Part shown: piece by piece, positions 49,593 through 59,463 of the stretch
Layout: each line of letters opens with the position of its first letter
Position numbering within the stretch: the stretch's first letter is position 1
Source of the DNA: Acetobacteraceae bacterium
Lineage (GTDB): Bacteria > Pseudomonadota > Alphaproteobacteria > Acetobacterales > Acetobacteraceae
Length of the DNA stretch: 64,000 nucleotides
Assembly: GCA_947371015.1 (NCBI GenBank)
Contig: CANBNK010000004.1
Span: forward strand, 25,179-89,178
Reading direction: 5' to 3'
Translations under genes and position numbers: made by a program
Notes under the pieces: generated by a model
What the model saw: the letters and a program-made list of their open reading frames with translations, nothing else
Databases searched by the model: none
Told to the model about the DNA's origin: nothing

Positions 49593-50599
49593 TCAGCCGC
49601 CGCGCCCTTGGGGCCGCCGCTCTACTCCCATTGTCGGCGCGGGCGCAGGATGCCCGCGTTGTCATGGGCACCTGGGGCGGCGACTACGGCGAAATCCTGC
49701 GCCAGGGCGTGGACGTGGCCGTCGCCACGCCGCGCGGGCTGGAGGTGGTGCAGGAGATCGCGCCGGCGCCAACCCGCAAGACCAAGCTGCTGGCGGAACG
49801 CCAGGCGCGGCGCGGCAGCATGGATGTCGTGGGCCTCTCCGACGTGGACATGTATGAGCTGGCGCAGTTGGGTCTGTTCGAGCCGGTGCCGGAGGGCGCG
49901 GTGCCGGGGCTGGGGCGGGTGATCCCCTCGCTGCGGCGGGCCTATGCGGTGCCGCACATCTATTCGGCGCGCGTCATCCTGTACAACCCGAACCTGGTGC
50001 CGGTGCCGCCGCGCAGCTACGCGGATTTGTGGGACGCGAAATACCGGGGGAAGATCGGCCTCTCGGATTTGCTGTACGCGCAGTATGTCGAGACGGCGGC
50101 GATCGTCGGCGGCGGCGGGCCGAGTAACTTCGAGCCGGCCTGGGCCAAGCTGCGGGAATGGAAGGCGCTGGGGGCGCGGGTCTATTCCTCCAACGAGCAG
50201 CTGGCCGCCGCGCTGAAAAGCGAGGAAGTCGCCGTGACCGTCATGTGGCTGGCGCGCGGCTTCATGTGGAAGCAGGCGGGCATTCCACTGGAACATGTGG
50301 TGCCGGAGGAAGGCGCCACCAGTATCACCTATGAAATGGCGGTGCCGAAGAACGCCCGCAACCAGGCCGGCGGCTGGCGGTATGTAGACGCCATGCTGGA
50401 CGTGCGCGGCCAGGCGGCCTTTGCCGCCCGCATGGGCTATGTGCCGACCGTGACCGACGCGCCGCTGCCGGTGGACCTCGCCCGGCAGATCAGCCTGACC
50501 GAGGCGCAGCAGGCAAAACTGCGGACGCCGGATTATGCCTACCAGGCCAGCATGGCCGGGCGGCTGCTGGACTTCTGGAACAAGGAGTTCAAGGGCTGA
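49589..50599 (+). CDS. ABC transporter substrate-binding protein, paralog 3 of 3
   Basis: Probable TTG start at 49589 overlapping the preceding TGA; ISRRALGAAALLPLSARAQDARVVMGTWGGDYGEILRQGVDVAV; VTVMWLARGFMWKQAGIPLEHVVPEEGATSITYEM. Confidence 0.91.
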   Translation: MISRRALGAAALLPLSARAQDARVVMGTWGGDYGEILRQGVDVAVATPRGLEVVQEIAPAPTRKTKLLAERQARRGSMDVVGLSDVDMYELAQLGLFEPVPEGAVPGLGRVIPSLRRAYAVPHIYSARVILYNPNLVPVPPRSYADLWDAKYRGKIGLSDLLYAQYVETAAIVGGGGPSNFEPAWAKLREWKALGARVYSSNEQLAAALKSEEVAVTVMWLARGFMWKQAGIPLEHVVPEEGATSITYEMAVPKNARNQAGGWRYVDAMLDVRGQAAFAARMGYVPTVTDAPLPVDLARQISLTEAQQAKLRTPDYAYQASMAGRLLDFWNKEFKG

Positions 50600-50639
50600 T
50601 GCTCGGCTTGGCGGGCAGCATGGGCGTGGTTGGGCGCTG

Positions 50640-51470
50640 ATGGCGGCGCTGATCCTTCCCGCCGGGCTGCTGGTGCTGCTGCTGCTGGTAGCGCCGATGG
50701 TGATGCTGTTCCGCATCAGCCTGAATGAGTACAGCCCGACGCAGCTGATGATCGAGGCGCTGCAACCCGGGAACTACCTGCGCGCCCTGGCGGACCCCTA
50801 CTACCAGGGCGTCATGGGCACCACGATGACGGTGGCGCTGTCCTGCACCGCCATCTGCCTGATCATCGGTTTTCCGGCGGCCTGGTGGCTGGCGCGGATG
50901 GACAGCAAGCAGAAATCGCTGGCGGTCATCCTGACCGTGTTTCCGCTGCTGGTCGGCAATGTGGTGCGCTCGGCGGGGTGGATGGCGCTGCTGGGGCGGG
51001 ATGGCGCGATCAACGCTGCGTTGCGCGGGTTGGGCATCATCAGTGAGCCCTTACAGCTGCTGTACACCCAGGGCGCGGTGATCGTGGGCATTGTCGCCGT
51101 GGTGGCGCCCTACATGATCCTGACGCTGTCGGCGGTCATCGAGGGGATACCGCGCAACCTGGAGGAAGCCGCCGCCAATCTCGGCGCCGGGCCGCTGACC
51201 GCCTTCCGCCGCGTGGTGCTGCCGCTGGCGGTGCCGGGCGTGGTGGCAGGCAGCGTGCTGGTCTTCATTCTGTGCATGAACGCCTATGCCACGCCGGTGC
51301 TGCTGGGCGGGCCGCAGTTCAAGATGATGGCGCCGGCGGTGTATGACCAGTTCGTGCGCGGCACCAACTGGCCGTTCGGTGCGGCGCTGGCCTTCCTGCT
51401 GCTGATGGTGACGCTGGTGCTGACGGTGCTGGGCAGCGCGGTGGTGGGGCGCAGATACAAGGCTCAGTAA
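50640..51470 (+). CDS. ABC transporter permease (PotB-like)
   Basis: MAALILPAGLLVLLLLVAPMVMLFRISLNEYSPTQLM; EEAAANLGAGPLTAFRRVVLPLAVPGVVAGSVLVFILCMNAYATPVLLGG. Confidence 0.93.
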   Translation: MAALILPAGLLVLLLLVAPMVMLFRISLNEYSPTQLMIEALQPGNYLRALADPYYQGVMGTTMTVALSCTAICLIIGFPAAWWLARMDSKQKSLAVILTVFPLLVGNVVRSAGWMALLGRDGAINAALRGLGIISEPLQLLYTQGAVIVGIVAVVAPYMILTLSAVIEGIPRNLEEAAANLGAGPLTAFRRVVLPLAVPGVVAGSVLVFILCMNAYATPVLLGGPQFKMMAPAVYDQFVRGTNWPFGAALAFLLLMVTLVLTVLGSAVVGRRYKAQ

Positions 51471-51670
51471 TGCGCCACCAGCGTCCCCGCGTCGTCGGCG
51501 GCGGAGACGGTTATGGGCAGGCACACCACGCGGTAGCCAAGTGGCAGGTTGGCACGGAGCACCGCCTGCTCGCAGCCTTCCTCGGTCAGGAAGAACTGGT
51601 GCTGCAGCGGCGGCGGCGGGCGGTCCACCAGCGATGGGGTGGCCAGCAACAGCATGACGTATTCCAGCAT
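51464..51670 (-). CDS. Small hypothetical protein (68 aa)
   Basis: MLEYVMLLLATPSLVDRPPPPLQHQFFLTEEGCEQAVLRANLPLGYRVVCLPITVSAADDAGTLVAHY; lower-GC region upstream. No family recognised. Confidence 0.5.
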   Translation of the reverse strand: MLEYVMLLLATPSLVDRPPPPLQHQFFLTEEGCEQAVLRANLPLGYRVVCLPITVSAADDAGTLVAHY

Positions 51671-51785
51671 GGGCCTGCCTCCGACGCCGGCTGCGCTGCA
51701 GAAGGGCAGCACAGCCGGGGCGTGTAGACACGATCGCGCCGAATTTTGCATTCTGTCGACTGTATTCGTTTTGTGTTGCCCGGCC

Positions 51786-52976
51786 TCACGCGATTGTTTG
51801 GCTGCGGATGTCCTTTGGGGCGCGGGTCAGCACCTCCGGCGTTTCGCCCACCACCACCGTGTCGTCCAGGCGGAAGCCGCCGAGGCCCCATTCATACAGG
51901 CCGGGTTCGGCGGAATAGACCTCGTTGGCCATCAGCGCGCGGGTGTTGAAGGCCATGTCTTCCGGGAACTCATGCCCCAGGGTGCCCATGCCGTGGCCGG
52001 TGCGGTGCAGCATCAGGTGGGCCAGGCCGGCCTTTTCGATGACGGCCTGGGCGGCTTCGTCGATGCCGCAGACCGGGCGGCCAGTCACCGCCGCTTCGCA
52101 GGCGGCCTCGTTGGCGGCGCGGGCGGTCTCGAACAGCAGGCGCTGGCGGTCCGAGGGCGGGCCGACGAACCAGGTGCGTTCATTCTCCACCACCAGGCCG
52201 TTCAGCCGGGGTATCACGATGTTGACGATACCGTGGCCACGCTCGATCCGCGCGCCGGCGCTGCGGCCATCGCCATGCGGGGCGGCGGAGGCGGGGCCGG
52301 AGAGGGTCCAGCAGCGCAGGATTTCCAGGTTCTCGCCGGGAAAGCGACGGCCGCCTTCCTCCGCCACCAGGGCGGCCATCTGCATGTCCAGCACCATGGG
52401 CTGGGCGCCTTCGCGGATGTTCTCGCGGTAGCGGTCCTGCACCCAGTCGGTCAGGCTGGCGATCTCGCGCATCAGGGCGAGTTCCTCGGGGTGCTTGACC
52501 AGGCGCAGCGCGCGCATTTCCGCGGTGGCGGGTTGCAGGGTCAGGCCGGGGAGCATGCCGGGGACGCGGGCCAGCGGGGCGTTCATCGCATCCAGGCCGA
52601 TCCGGGCGCGCCCCAGGCCGCGGGCCTTCAGGGCCTCCGCGCACATCTCCGCCCATTGCGGCAGCAGCGGCACGCGGTTGGTCAGGCGGGGGTGCTCGGC
52701 GTAGAATTGGGTGTCCTGCACCCACAGTTTGTGGGCCTCGGCGCCGAAGCGCCAATGGTTGGTGCTGAGTTCGTTGAGCAGGGCGAAGGGCTCGCCGTTG
52801 CGCGGCAGCACCATCAGGATCGGGCGTTCCCAGGTCTGCACATCGGTGTGGAAGTTGCTGGCGAATTGGAAGAAATCCGCCGTGGTGAAGCCGATGGCGT
52901 CCCAATTGTTGCGGTCCATGGCGTCGCGCATCAGGCCCCAGCGCCAGTCGCGCACCGCCTTGCCGAGGAATGCCAT
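51786..52976 (-). CDS. M24-family metallopeptidase (Xaa-Pro peptidase-like)
   Basis: 396 aa; ALRLVKHPEELALMREIASLTD; LMLHRTGHGMGTLGHEFPEDMAFN; ANEVYSAEPGLYEWGLGGFRLDDTVVVGE. Confidence 0.91.
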   Translation of the reverse strand: MAFLGKAVRDWRWGLMRDAMDRNNWDAIGFTTADFFQFASNFHTDVQTWERPILMVLPRNGEPFALLNELSTNHWRFGAEAHKLWVQDTQFYAEHPRLTNRVPLLPQWAEMCAEALKARGLGRARIGLDAMNAPLARVPGMLPGLTLQPATAEMRALRLVKHPEELALMREIASLTDWVQDRYRENIREGAQPMVLDMQMAALVAEEGGRRFPGENLEILRCWTLSGPASAAPHGDGRSAGARIERGHGIVNIVIPRLNGLVVENERTWFVGPPSDRQRLLFETARAANEAACEAAVTGRPVCGIDEAAQAVIEKAGLAHLMLHRTGHGMGTLGHEFPEDMAFNTRALMANEVYSAEPGLYEWGLGGFRLDDTVVVGETPEVLTRAPKDIRSQTIA

Positions 52977-53061
52977 AGGTCGTCTCCCGATGAAGCCTGC
53001 TTGTAGGTTCCATCAGGATATTCCATCGGACAACCCCCGCACCCCAGGGTAGATTGGCCGC

Positions 53062-55983
53062 ATGAACGCCTTCACCATCCCCAAGGACCGCATCGGCGAC
53101 AGCAAGCTGGCCGGGCGGCTGCAACGCGAGACCGAAGGCGAGGTGCTGTTCGGCGCCGCCGACCGCGGGCGCTACAGCACGGATGCCAGCATCTACCAGA
53201 TGGAGCCGGTGGGCGTGCTGATCCCGCGCAGCATCGGCGATGTGCAGGCGGCGATGGCGATCTGCCGGGAGGAAGGCATTCCCGTGCTGCCGCGCGGCGG
53301 CGGCACCAGCCAGTGCGGGCAGACAGTGAACCGCGCGCTGGTGATCGATACTTCCAAATATTTGCGCCGCGTGTTGAGCGTGGATGCCGAGGCGCAGACG
53401 GCGACAGTGGAACCGGGCATCGCACTCGGCGCGCTTAATGCAGAGATTGCACGTGCAAAACTGTTCTTCGCGGTTGATCCCTCCACGCATGCGCGCTGCA
53501 CCATCGGTGGCATGGCCGGCAACAACAGCTGCGGCGGCAAGTCGATCCGCTACGGGCTGATGGCGGACAACGTGGTCTCCATCGACGCGCTGCTGGCGGA
53601 TGGCTCGCAGTTCCGCTTCGGCGAGTTGCCGGACAATCTGGGCGCCGAAGTGCCGGCCGCCACCGCCGACCTGATCCAGCGGCTGCGGGCATTGGGCGCG
53701 CGGGAGGCGGCGGAGATCGAGGCGCGCTTCCCGAAGCAGTTGCGCCGCGTGGGCGGCTACAACATCGACGCGCTGACGCCGGCCGCGCGCCAGAACGGCC
53801 GCAGCAACCTGGCCCGCCTGCTGGTGGGCAGCGAGGGGACGCTGGCCTACAGCGCCGCGCTGACCCTGCAACTGCACCGGGTAAAGCCGCGCAAGGTCAT
53901 GGGCATCTGCCAGTTCCCGAGCTTCCGCAAGGCGATGGAAGCCAGCCAGCACCTGGTGACGCTGATGCCGGAAGCGGTGGAACTGGTGGACCGGACGATG
54001 ATCGACCTGGGCCGGTCCATCGCCATGTTCCGCAGCACCATCGACAGCATTCTGATCGGCGAGCCCGACAGCCTGCTGATCGTGGAGTTCCACGGCGAGG
54101 ACGACGCCACCCTGCTGCGCCAGCTGGACGCGCTGGAGGTGATGATGGCGGATCTGGGCCACCCGAAGCAGGTGGTGCGGGTGGTGGACCCGGCCTTCAT
54201 GGCGGCGATCGCCGAGGTGCGCGAGGCCGGGCTGAACATCATGATGAGCATGAAGGGGGATGGGAAGCCGGTCTCCTTCATTGAGGATTGCGCCGTCGCG
54301 CTGGACGACCTGGCCGACTACACTGAGCGGCTGAACGACGTGTTTGCGAAGCACGGCACCAAGGGCACCTGGTACGCCCATGCCTCGGTCGGCTGCCTGC
54401 ATGTGCGGCCGGTGCTGAACATGAAGGATGGTAGCGACGTCAAGCTGATGCGGACCATCGCGGAGGAATGCTTCGCGCTGGTGCGGGAATACAAGGGCAG
54501 CCATTCCGGCGAGCATGGCGACGGCATCGTCCGGTCCGAATTCAACGAGACGATGTTCGGCAGCCGCATCGCCCGCACCTTTGAGCAGGTGAAGGACGCC
54601 TTCGACCCGCAGGGCATGCTGAACCCCAACCGCGTGGTGCGGCCGCCGCGGATGGATGACCGCAGCCTGTTCCGCTACGCGCCGGACTATGCGCCGATCA
54701 ACGTGACGCCGGCCTTGGATTGGAGCGCCTATCCGGGTCCGCAGCAGGGCCTGCTGAGCGCCGTGGAGATGTGCAACAACAACGGCACCTGCCGGAAGTT
54801 CGACGCCGCGGTGATGTGCCCGAGCTTCCGCGCCACACGGGACGAACAGCATCTGACACGCGGGCGGGCCAATACGCTGCGCCTGGCGCTGACCGGGCAG
54901 ATCGAGGGCGGCCTGGGCGGCGATGCAGTGGCCGACGCGATGGCGCTTTGCGTTTCCTGCAAGGGCTGCCGGCGGGAATGCCCGACCGGCGTGGACATGG
55001 CCAAGCTGAAGATCGAGCATCTGGCGGCGCGGGTGGCGACGCACGGGCTTTCGCTGAAGGACAGGGTGCTGGCGGGCATGCCGCATTGGGCGCCGTTTGC
55101 CGCCATGCTGGCACCGCTCAGCAATGCGCGGGAATGGGTGCCGGGGGCGCGCTGGGTGGCGCAGGCCCTGCTGGGCATCAGCGCCACGCGCGCCCTGCCG
55201 CGCTTCCGGCGGGACGCTTTCCATGACGCCGAACTGCCCTGGCCTTCCGGCGCAGCGGGCGAGGTGATCCTGCTGCCGGACCTGTTCAACCGCTACTACG
55301 AACCCGAGAACCTGCGCGCCGCCGCCCGCGTGCTGCGCGCCGCCGGCTATACGCCCTGCGTGGCGCGGCCGGCCCGCGGCGCCCGCCCCCTGGATGAGGG
55401 ACGCACGCTGCTGGCCGCCGGGCTTGTGGCCAAGGCGCGGGCCGAGGCGGCGCGGACCCTGGCGGCGCTGGATGCTTTCCCCAACACGCCGGTCATCGGG
55501 ATCGAGCCGTCCTGCCTGCTGACGCTGCGCGACGAGTTCCTGGCGCTGCTGCCTGGCCCCGCCACCGAGGCGCTGGCCGCGCGCAGCTTCCTGCTGGCCG
55601 AGTTCCTGGCCAAGGAGAAGGCGACCCTGCCGCTCGGCCGGGTAGAGGCGACCGTGCATGTGCATGGCCATTGCCACCAGAAGGCCTTCGCCGCCTTCGC
55701 GCCGACCTTGGCACTGTTGCAACGGGTGCCGGGGCTCAAGGTGAAGCCGATCACCTCCTCCTGCTGCGGCATGGCCGGGTCCTTCGGGTACGAGGCGGCG
55801 AACCAGGCGACGTCCCGTGCCATGGCCGAGCTTTCCCTGCTGCCGGCGGTACGGGCCGCGGCGCCGGGCGATTTCGTGCTGGCGGATGGCACGTCGTGCC
55901 GGCATCAGATCGAGGGCCTGGCCGGGCGCGACGCGCTGCACAGCGTTCGGTTGCTTGACCAGGCGATCCGCGCCGACCGATAG
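53062..55983 (+). CDS. FAD-linked oxidase fused to (4Fe-4S)/CCG-domain protein (YdiJ/D-lactate or D-2-hydroxyglutarate dehydrogenase-like)
   Basis: 973 aa; VLPRGGGTSQCGQTVNRALVIDTSKYL; GGMAGNNSCGGKSIRYG; LCVSCKGCRRECPTGVDMAKLK; HGHCHQKAF and TSSCCGMAGSFGYE. Confidence 0.94.
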   Translation: MNAFTIPKDRIGDSKLAGRLQRETEGEVLFGAADRGRYSTDASIYQMEPVGVLIPRSIGDVQAAMAICREEGIPVLPRGGGTSQCGQTVNRALVIDTSKYLRRVLSVDAEAQTATVEPGIALGALNAEIARAKLFFAVDPSTHARCTIGGMAGNNSCGGKSIRYGLMADNVVSIDALLADGSQFRFGELPDNLGAEVPAATADLIQRLRALGAREAAEIEARFPKQLRRVGGYNIDALTPAARQNGRSNLARLLVGSEGTLAYSAALTLQLHRVKPRKVMGICQFPSFRKAMEASQHLVTLMPEAVELVDRTMIDLGRSIAMFRSTIDSILIGEPDSLLIVEFHGEDDATLLRQLDALEVMMADLGHPKQVVRVVDPAFMAAIAEVREAGLNIMMSMKGDGKPVSFIEDCAVALDDLADYTERLNDVFAKHGTKGTWYAHASVGCLHVRPVLNMKDGSDVKLMRTIAEECFALVREYKGSHSGEHGDGIVRSEFNETMFGSRIARTFEQVKDAFDPQGMLNPNRVVRPPRMDDRSLFRYAPDYAPINVTPALDWSAYPGPQQGLLSAVEMCNNNGTCRKFDAAVMCPSFRATRDEQHLTRGRANTLRLALTGQIEGGLGGDAVADAMALCVSCKGCRRECPTGVDMAKLKIEHLAARVATHGLSLKDRVLAGMPHWAPFAAMLAPLSNAREWVPGARWVAQALLGISATRALPRFRRDAFHDAELPWPSGAAGEVILLPDLFNRYYEPENLRAAARVLRAAGYTPCVARPARGARPLDEGRTLLAAGLVAKARAEAARTLAALDAFPNTPVIGIEPSCLLTLRDEFLALLPGPATEALAARSFLLAEFLAKEKATLPLGRVEATVHVHGHCHQKAFAAFAPTLALLQRVPGLKVKPITSSCCGMAGSFGYEAANQATSRAMAELSLLPAVRAAAPGDFVLADGTSCRHQIEGLAGRDALHSVRLLDQAIRADR

Positions 55984-56092
55984 CTGTGGGTAAGCGTTCA
56001 AGCCCTGGTGAACATTAACCCGGCCTCTGCTAGAGCTATTGCCAAGGGAATCGACCGGGGCGCCCGCGCTCCGTGGCCGGAGGGTTGGCTTT

Positions 56093-57298
56093 ATGCAGTT
56101 CAGGCAGATACTGGTGGCCGCGACGATGTTCGGGCTGCCGCTGATGGCGGCGTCCGGCGCGCAGGCCCAGGTGAACGGGCTGTATATCGGCAGCGCGGTC
56201 GGCGGGGCCTTGTCGTCCTCGGCCTCTACGAAAAACCACCCGATCGGCCTGTATAGCCAGGACCAGACCAGCAACAGCTTCGGCAAGGGCTTTACCGGCA
56301 ACTTCAGCACCGGCTTCGGTGGCGTGGTCAATATGGGCTACGGCTTCGGCAACGGCTTCCGTGCTGAAGTAGAAGGCTTCTACCGCAGCAACGGCATCAA
56401 CAACATCACCATGTACACCGGGGCTGTTGGCCAGGGTAACCTGACCACCAACTCCGGCACGTTGCGCAACTACGGCTTCATGCTGAATGCCTATTATGAC
56501 GTTGACCCGAACTTCTTCCCTGAAGGCGCCCGCTTCTTCCAGCCCTATATCGGCATCGGCCTGGGCTACGGCTACGCGCAGTTCCAGGGCGTGGCGGCGC
56601 GCGAGCCGAACCGCAACCAGAACCAGGGTCAGCAGCAGAACAACTACCTGGAATCGCAGCTGGGCGCCGGCGCCGGCAACCTGGCCTACCAGGGCATCAT
56701 CGGTGCCGCCTTCGCCATCGACAGCGTGGCCCCCGGCTTGGCCGTCACGGCGGAGTATCGCTACCAGGGCATGCTGGGCGCGCCGGTGCAGGCCAAGGTT
56801 TACCAGGTGAACACGAATAACGGCCAGGGCACCGAACGCCGGCTGGCCTCGACCGACAGCTTCCGCCCGACGCTGCATGGCAGTTCCGTGCTGCTGGGCC
56901 TGCGCTACGCGCTGGAGCCGGACAATAGCCCCGCGGCGGCGCCGAACCTGCCGGTGGGCTGGTCCGCCCCAGCCGCGGCGCCGGCGGCACGCACCTATAT
57001 GGTGTTCTTCGCCAATAACAGCGCGGCGCTGGACGCCGCCGGCCGCCAGGTGGTGGCCGAAGCTGTGCAATCCGCCCGGCAGGTGCCGACCACCAGCATC
57101 CAGCTGATGGGCCACGCCGACGCCACCGGCCGCAACCCGCACAACCAGGTGCTGTCCAGCCAGCGGGTGCAGAGCGTGACCGCGGAACTCGCCCGGCTGG
57201 GCGTACCGCGCAGCGCCATTTCGGGCATGGGCACCGGCGCCGCGGGGTCCAGCGGGGCCGACCCACAGTCTCGCCGGGTCGATATCACGCTGCGCTGA
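56093..57298 (+). CDS. Outer-membrane beta-barrel/OmpA-like fusion protein, paralog 1
   Basis: MQFRQILVAATMFGLPLMAASGAQAQVNGLYIGSAVGG; OmpA C-terminal QLMGHADATGRNPHNQVLSSQRVQSVTAELARLGVPRSAISGMGTGAAGSSGADPQSRRVDITLR. Confidence 0.92.
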   Translation: MQFRQILVAATMFGLPLMAASGAQAQVNGLYIGSAVGGALSSSASTKNHPIGLYSQDQTSNSFGKGFTGNFSTGFGGVVNMGYGFGNGFRAEVEGFYRSNGINNITMYTGAVGQGNLTTNSGTLRNYGFMLNAYYDVDPNFFPEGARFFQPYIGIGLGYGYAQFQGVAAREPNRNQNQGQQQNNYLESQLGAGAGNLAYQGIIGAAFAIDSVAPGLAVTAEYRYQGMLGAPVQAKVYQVNTNNGQGTERRLASTDSFRPTLHGSSVLLGLRYALEPDNSPAAAPNLPVGWSAPAAAPAARTYMVFFANNSAALDAAGRQVVAEAVQSARQVPTTSIQLMGHADATGRNPHNQVLSSQRVQSVTAELARLGVPRSAISGMGTGAAGSSGADPQSRRVDITLR

Positions 57299-57419
57299 GG
57301 CACAGACGGCGCGCCGCAAGCCTAGTGTGTGCACAGAATGCTGCAGTGTTGCCGACGGAGCACACTGCGACTGACCTGGGTTCGGCGTCAGCGTCAGGCG
57401 CGTGGCGACGCCATTTCGG

Positions 57420-57545
57420 TAAACTTACCAGCAAGTTAGTTACTTTCGTCTGATTAATTCAGATGAAAGCTTTTAGAATACAATATTTTTCAATATTTTT
57501 TGATACATTCCAAATTCTTGAGGCTCCCGGGTCGGTTGTGTACTG
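57420..57545 (+). promoter_or_regulatory. AT-rich upstream region of the second OmpA-like gene (putative promoter/leader)
   Basis: Markedly A/T-rich (e.g. AATACAATATTTTTCAATATTTTTTGATACATTCCAAATTC) in a high-GC window. Confidence 0.45.
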
Positions 57546-57588
57546 TCTCCACTTGAAGACGGGCGATAAGAGGCCCTGGAGAGATTGC

Positions 57589-58761
57589 ATGCGCCTTATT
57601 CACAAAGCGGTCTTCGCTGCCTCCCTGGTCCTGCCCGTTGCAGCCGGAGCGCAGACCACCCAGGGCTTCTACCTGTCGGGTGCCGCTGGCCCCAACATGC
57701 GGGAAAGCTTCAACATTTCCGGCGCGCAGCAGATGAGCGGGCTGATGGGCTCGCCGGCACAGCGCAGTGGCAAGGCGTATGTGACCAGCCAGATCGGCTG
57801 GACCGGCGTCGCGGCGGTCGGCTACGGCTGGCGCACCGACCTGATGGGCATGCAAAACGGCATCCGGCTTGAACTCGAAGGCCATTATCGTGGCAACGAG
57901 GTCAACAAGATGAAAGAGTTCGGCCAGAACCTGACCCGTACCAGCGGCACCACCCGGACCTACGGCGCCATCGCCAACGTCTATGGCGATGTCTCGCTCG
58001 GCCAGGTGGCCGGCGTCTCGGTGGCCCCCTACCTCGGCTTCGGTGTAGGCTTCGCCAATGTCCAGTTCGAGCGGGTTCGCGGCACGCTGGCGTCCAACAA
58101 CACCAATACCCGCATCGACAGCCAGTCGAACGCGACCCTGGCCTACAACCTGATGGCCGGTACCAGCTTCGGGCTTGACAGCGTAACGCCGGGCCTCTCG
58201 GCCACGCTGGAATGGCGCTACTTCACCGCCATCAATCTGCCGCAGCAGACCTACGTGAACAATCCCGGTACCTCGCCGCTCGGCACCAATGCCACGCTGC
58301 ACCGGACCTCGACGCCGAATTGCTGCCACGACAACAGCCTGATGCTGGGCCTGCGCTACGCCTTCGGCGCCACCGCGGCGCCTGTACCGGCCGCCGCCCG
58401 GGCCGCCGCTCCGGCCGCTGCGCCGGGCGTGGCCCGCACCTACCTGGTGTTCTTCGACTGGGATCGCGCCGACCTGACGGCCCGCGCCCGCGACATCATC
58501 AAGGAAGCGGCGACCAATGCGCAGCGCGCCAACGTCACCCGCATCGAAGTGGCCGGCCATGCCGACCGTTCGGGCGACGCGGCGTACAACCAGCGCCTGT
58601 CGCAGCGCCGCGCTGAGGCGGTTGCCGCCCAGTTGGTGCGTGACGGCGTTGCCCGCGGCGCGATCAGCGTCCAGGCGTTCGGCGAGAGCCGCCCGCTGGT
58701 GCCGACGGCCGACAACGTCCGCGAACCGCAGAACCGCCGCGTCGAGATCGTGCTGCGCTGA
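57589..58761 (+). CDS. Outer-membrane beta-barrel/OmpA-like fusion protein, paralog 2
   Basis: MRLIHKAVFAASLVLPVAAGAQTTQGFYLSGAAGPNMRESFN; VAGHADRSGDAAYNQRLSQRRAEAVAAQLVRDGVARGAISVQAFGESRPLVPTADNVREPQNRRVEIVLR. Confidence 0.93.
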   Translation: MRLIHKAVFAASLVLPVAAGAQTTQGFYLSGAAGPNMRESFNISGAQQMSGLMGSPAQRSGKAYVTSQIGWTGVAAVGYGWRTDLMGMQNGIRLELEGHYRGNEVNKMKEFGQNLTRTSGTTRTYGAIANVYGDVSLGQVAGVSVAPYLGFGVGFANVQFERVRGTLASNNTNTRIDSQSNATLAYNLMAGTSFGLDSVTPGLSATLEWRYFTAINLPQQTYVNNPGTSPLGTNATLHRTSTPNCCHDNSLMLGLRYAFGATAAPVPAAARAAAPAAAPGVARTYLVFFDWDRADLTARARDIIKEAATNAQRANVTRIEVAGHADRSGDAAYNQRLSQRRAEAVAAQLVRDGVARGAISVQAFGESRPLVPTADNVREPQNRRVEIVLR

Positions 58762-58795
58762 TCCTCGGCTCACGAAGCTTCACAAATCGGGCGGT

Positions 58796-58818
58796 GGGCG
58801 GCAGCCTGCCGCCCTTGC
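58796..58818 (+). terminator. GC-rich hairpin with a short T/A-rich tail after OmpA paralog 2
   Basis: GGGCGGCAG-c-CTGCCGCCC followed by TTGCTAATT, 35 nt after the stop. Confidence 0.4.
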
Positions 58819-58842
58819 TAATTCAACCGGAGGATACGCCCG

Positions 58843-59451
58843 ATGCAGTTGATCGGCCGCACCATGAGCCCCTTTGTCCGTCGCGTGGCGGCGACGCTGA
58901 ACCTTTATGGCTATGCCTATGAGAACCTGCCCTTCGCCACGGCGACCCAGGGCGCCGAGATTGCCCGCTTCAACCCGGTGGGCCGGGTGCCGGCGCTGGT
59001 GACGGATGCCGGCGAGAGCATCGTGGATTCCGCCGCCATCATCGACTGGCTGGACCATCAGGTGGGTGCCGACCGCGCGCTGACCCCGCTGGCCGGGCCG
59101 GACCGTTTCGCGGTGACCAAGTGCCTGGCGCTGGCGCTGGGCGCGGTGGAAAAGGCAGTGCTGGCGACCTATGAGAAGGATCGCCGCCCGGCCGACAAGG
59201 TGTGGCCGGAGCAGGTGGACAAGCTGCTAGGCCAGGCGCGCGGCGGGTTCGAGGCGCTGGAGGCGCAGTTGACCGGGGAATGGCTGGTGCTGGGCCGCAT
59301 GACGCAGGCCGACGTGACCACCGGCATCGCGCTGGATTCCGCCGAAATGTTCAACAAGCCGGCCTATGAGGGCCGCCTGCCGAAGCTGAAGGCGCTGCGC
59401 GACCGGCTGAACGCCATTCCCGCGATCGGTTCGACTGGCTTCAAGGGCTGA
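58843..59451 (+). CDS. Glutathione S-transferase family protein
   Basis: 202 aa; MQLIGRTMSPFVRRVAATLNLYGYAYENLPF; ARFNPVGRVPALVTDAGESIVDSAAIIDWLDH. Confidence 0.93.
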   Translation: MQLIGRTMSPFVRRVAATLNLYGYAYENLPFATATQGAEIARFNPVGRVPALVTDAGESIVDSAAIIDWLDHQVGADRALTPLAGPDRFAVTKCLALALGAVEKAVLATYEKDRRPADKVWPEQVDKLLGQARGGFEALEAQLTGEWLVLGRMTQADVTTGIALDSAEMFNKPAYEGRLPKLKALRDRLNAIPAIGSTGFKG

Positions 59452-59463
59452 TTCCTGGCCGGA

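Noticed and set aside
52180-56331. 1383-aa minus-strand ORF
   Set aside because: Antisense to the well-supported FAD/Fe-S oxidoreductase and overlapping other genes; low-complexity R/A/H/Q-rich translation typical of high-GC shadow ORFs. Its upstream part is not a recognisable protein.
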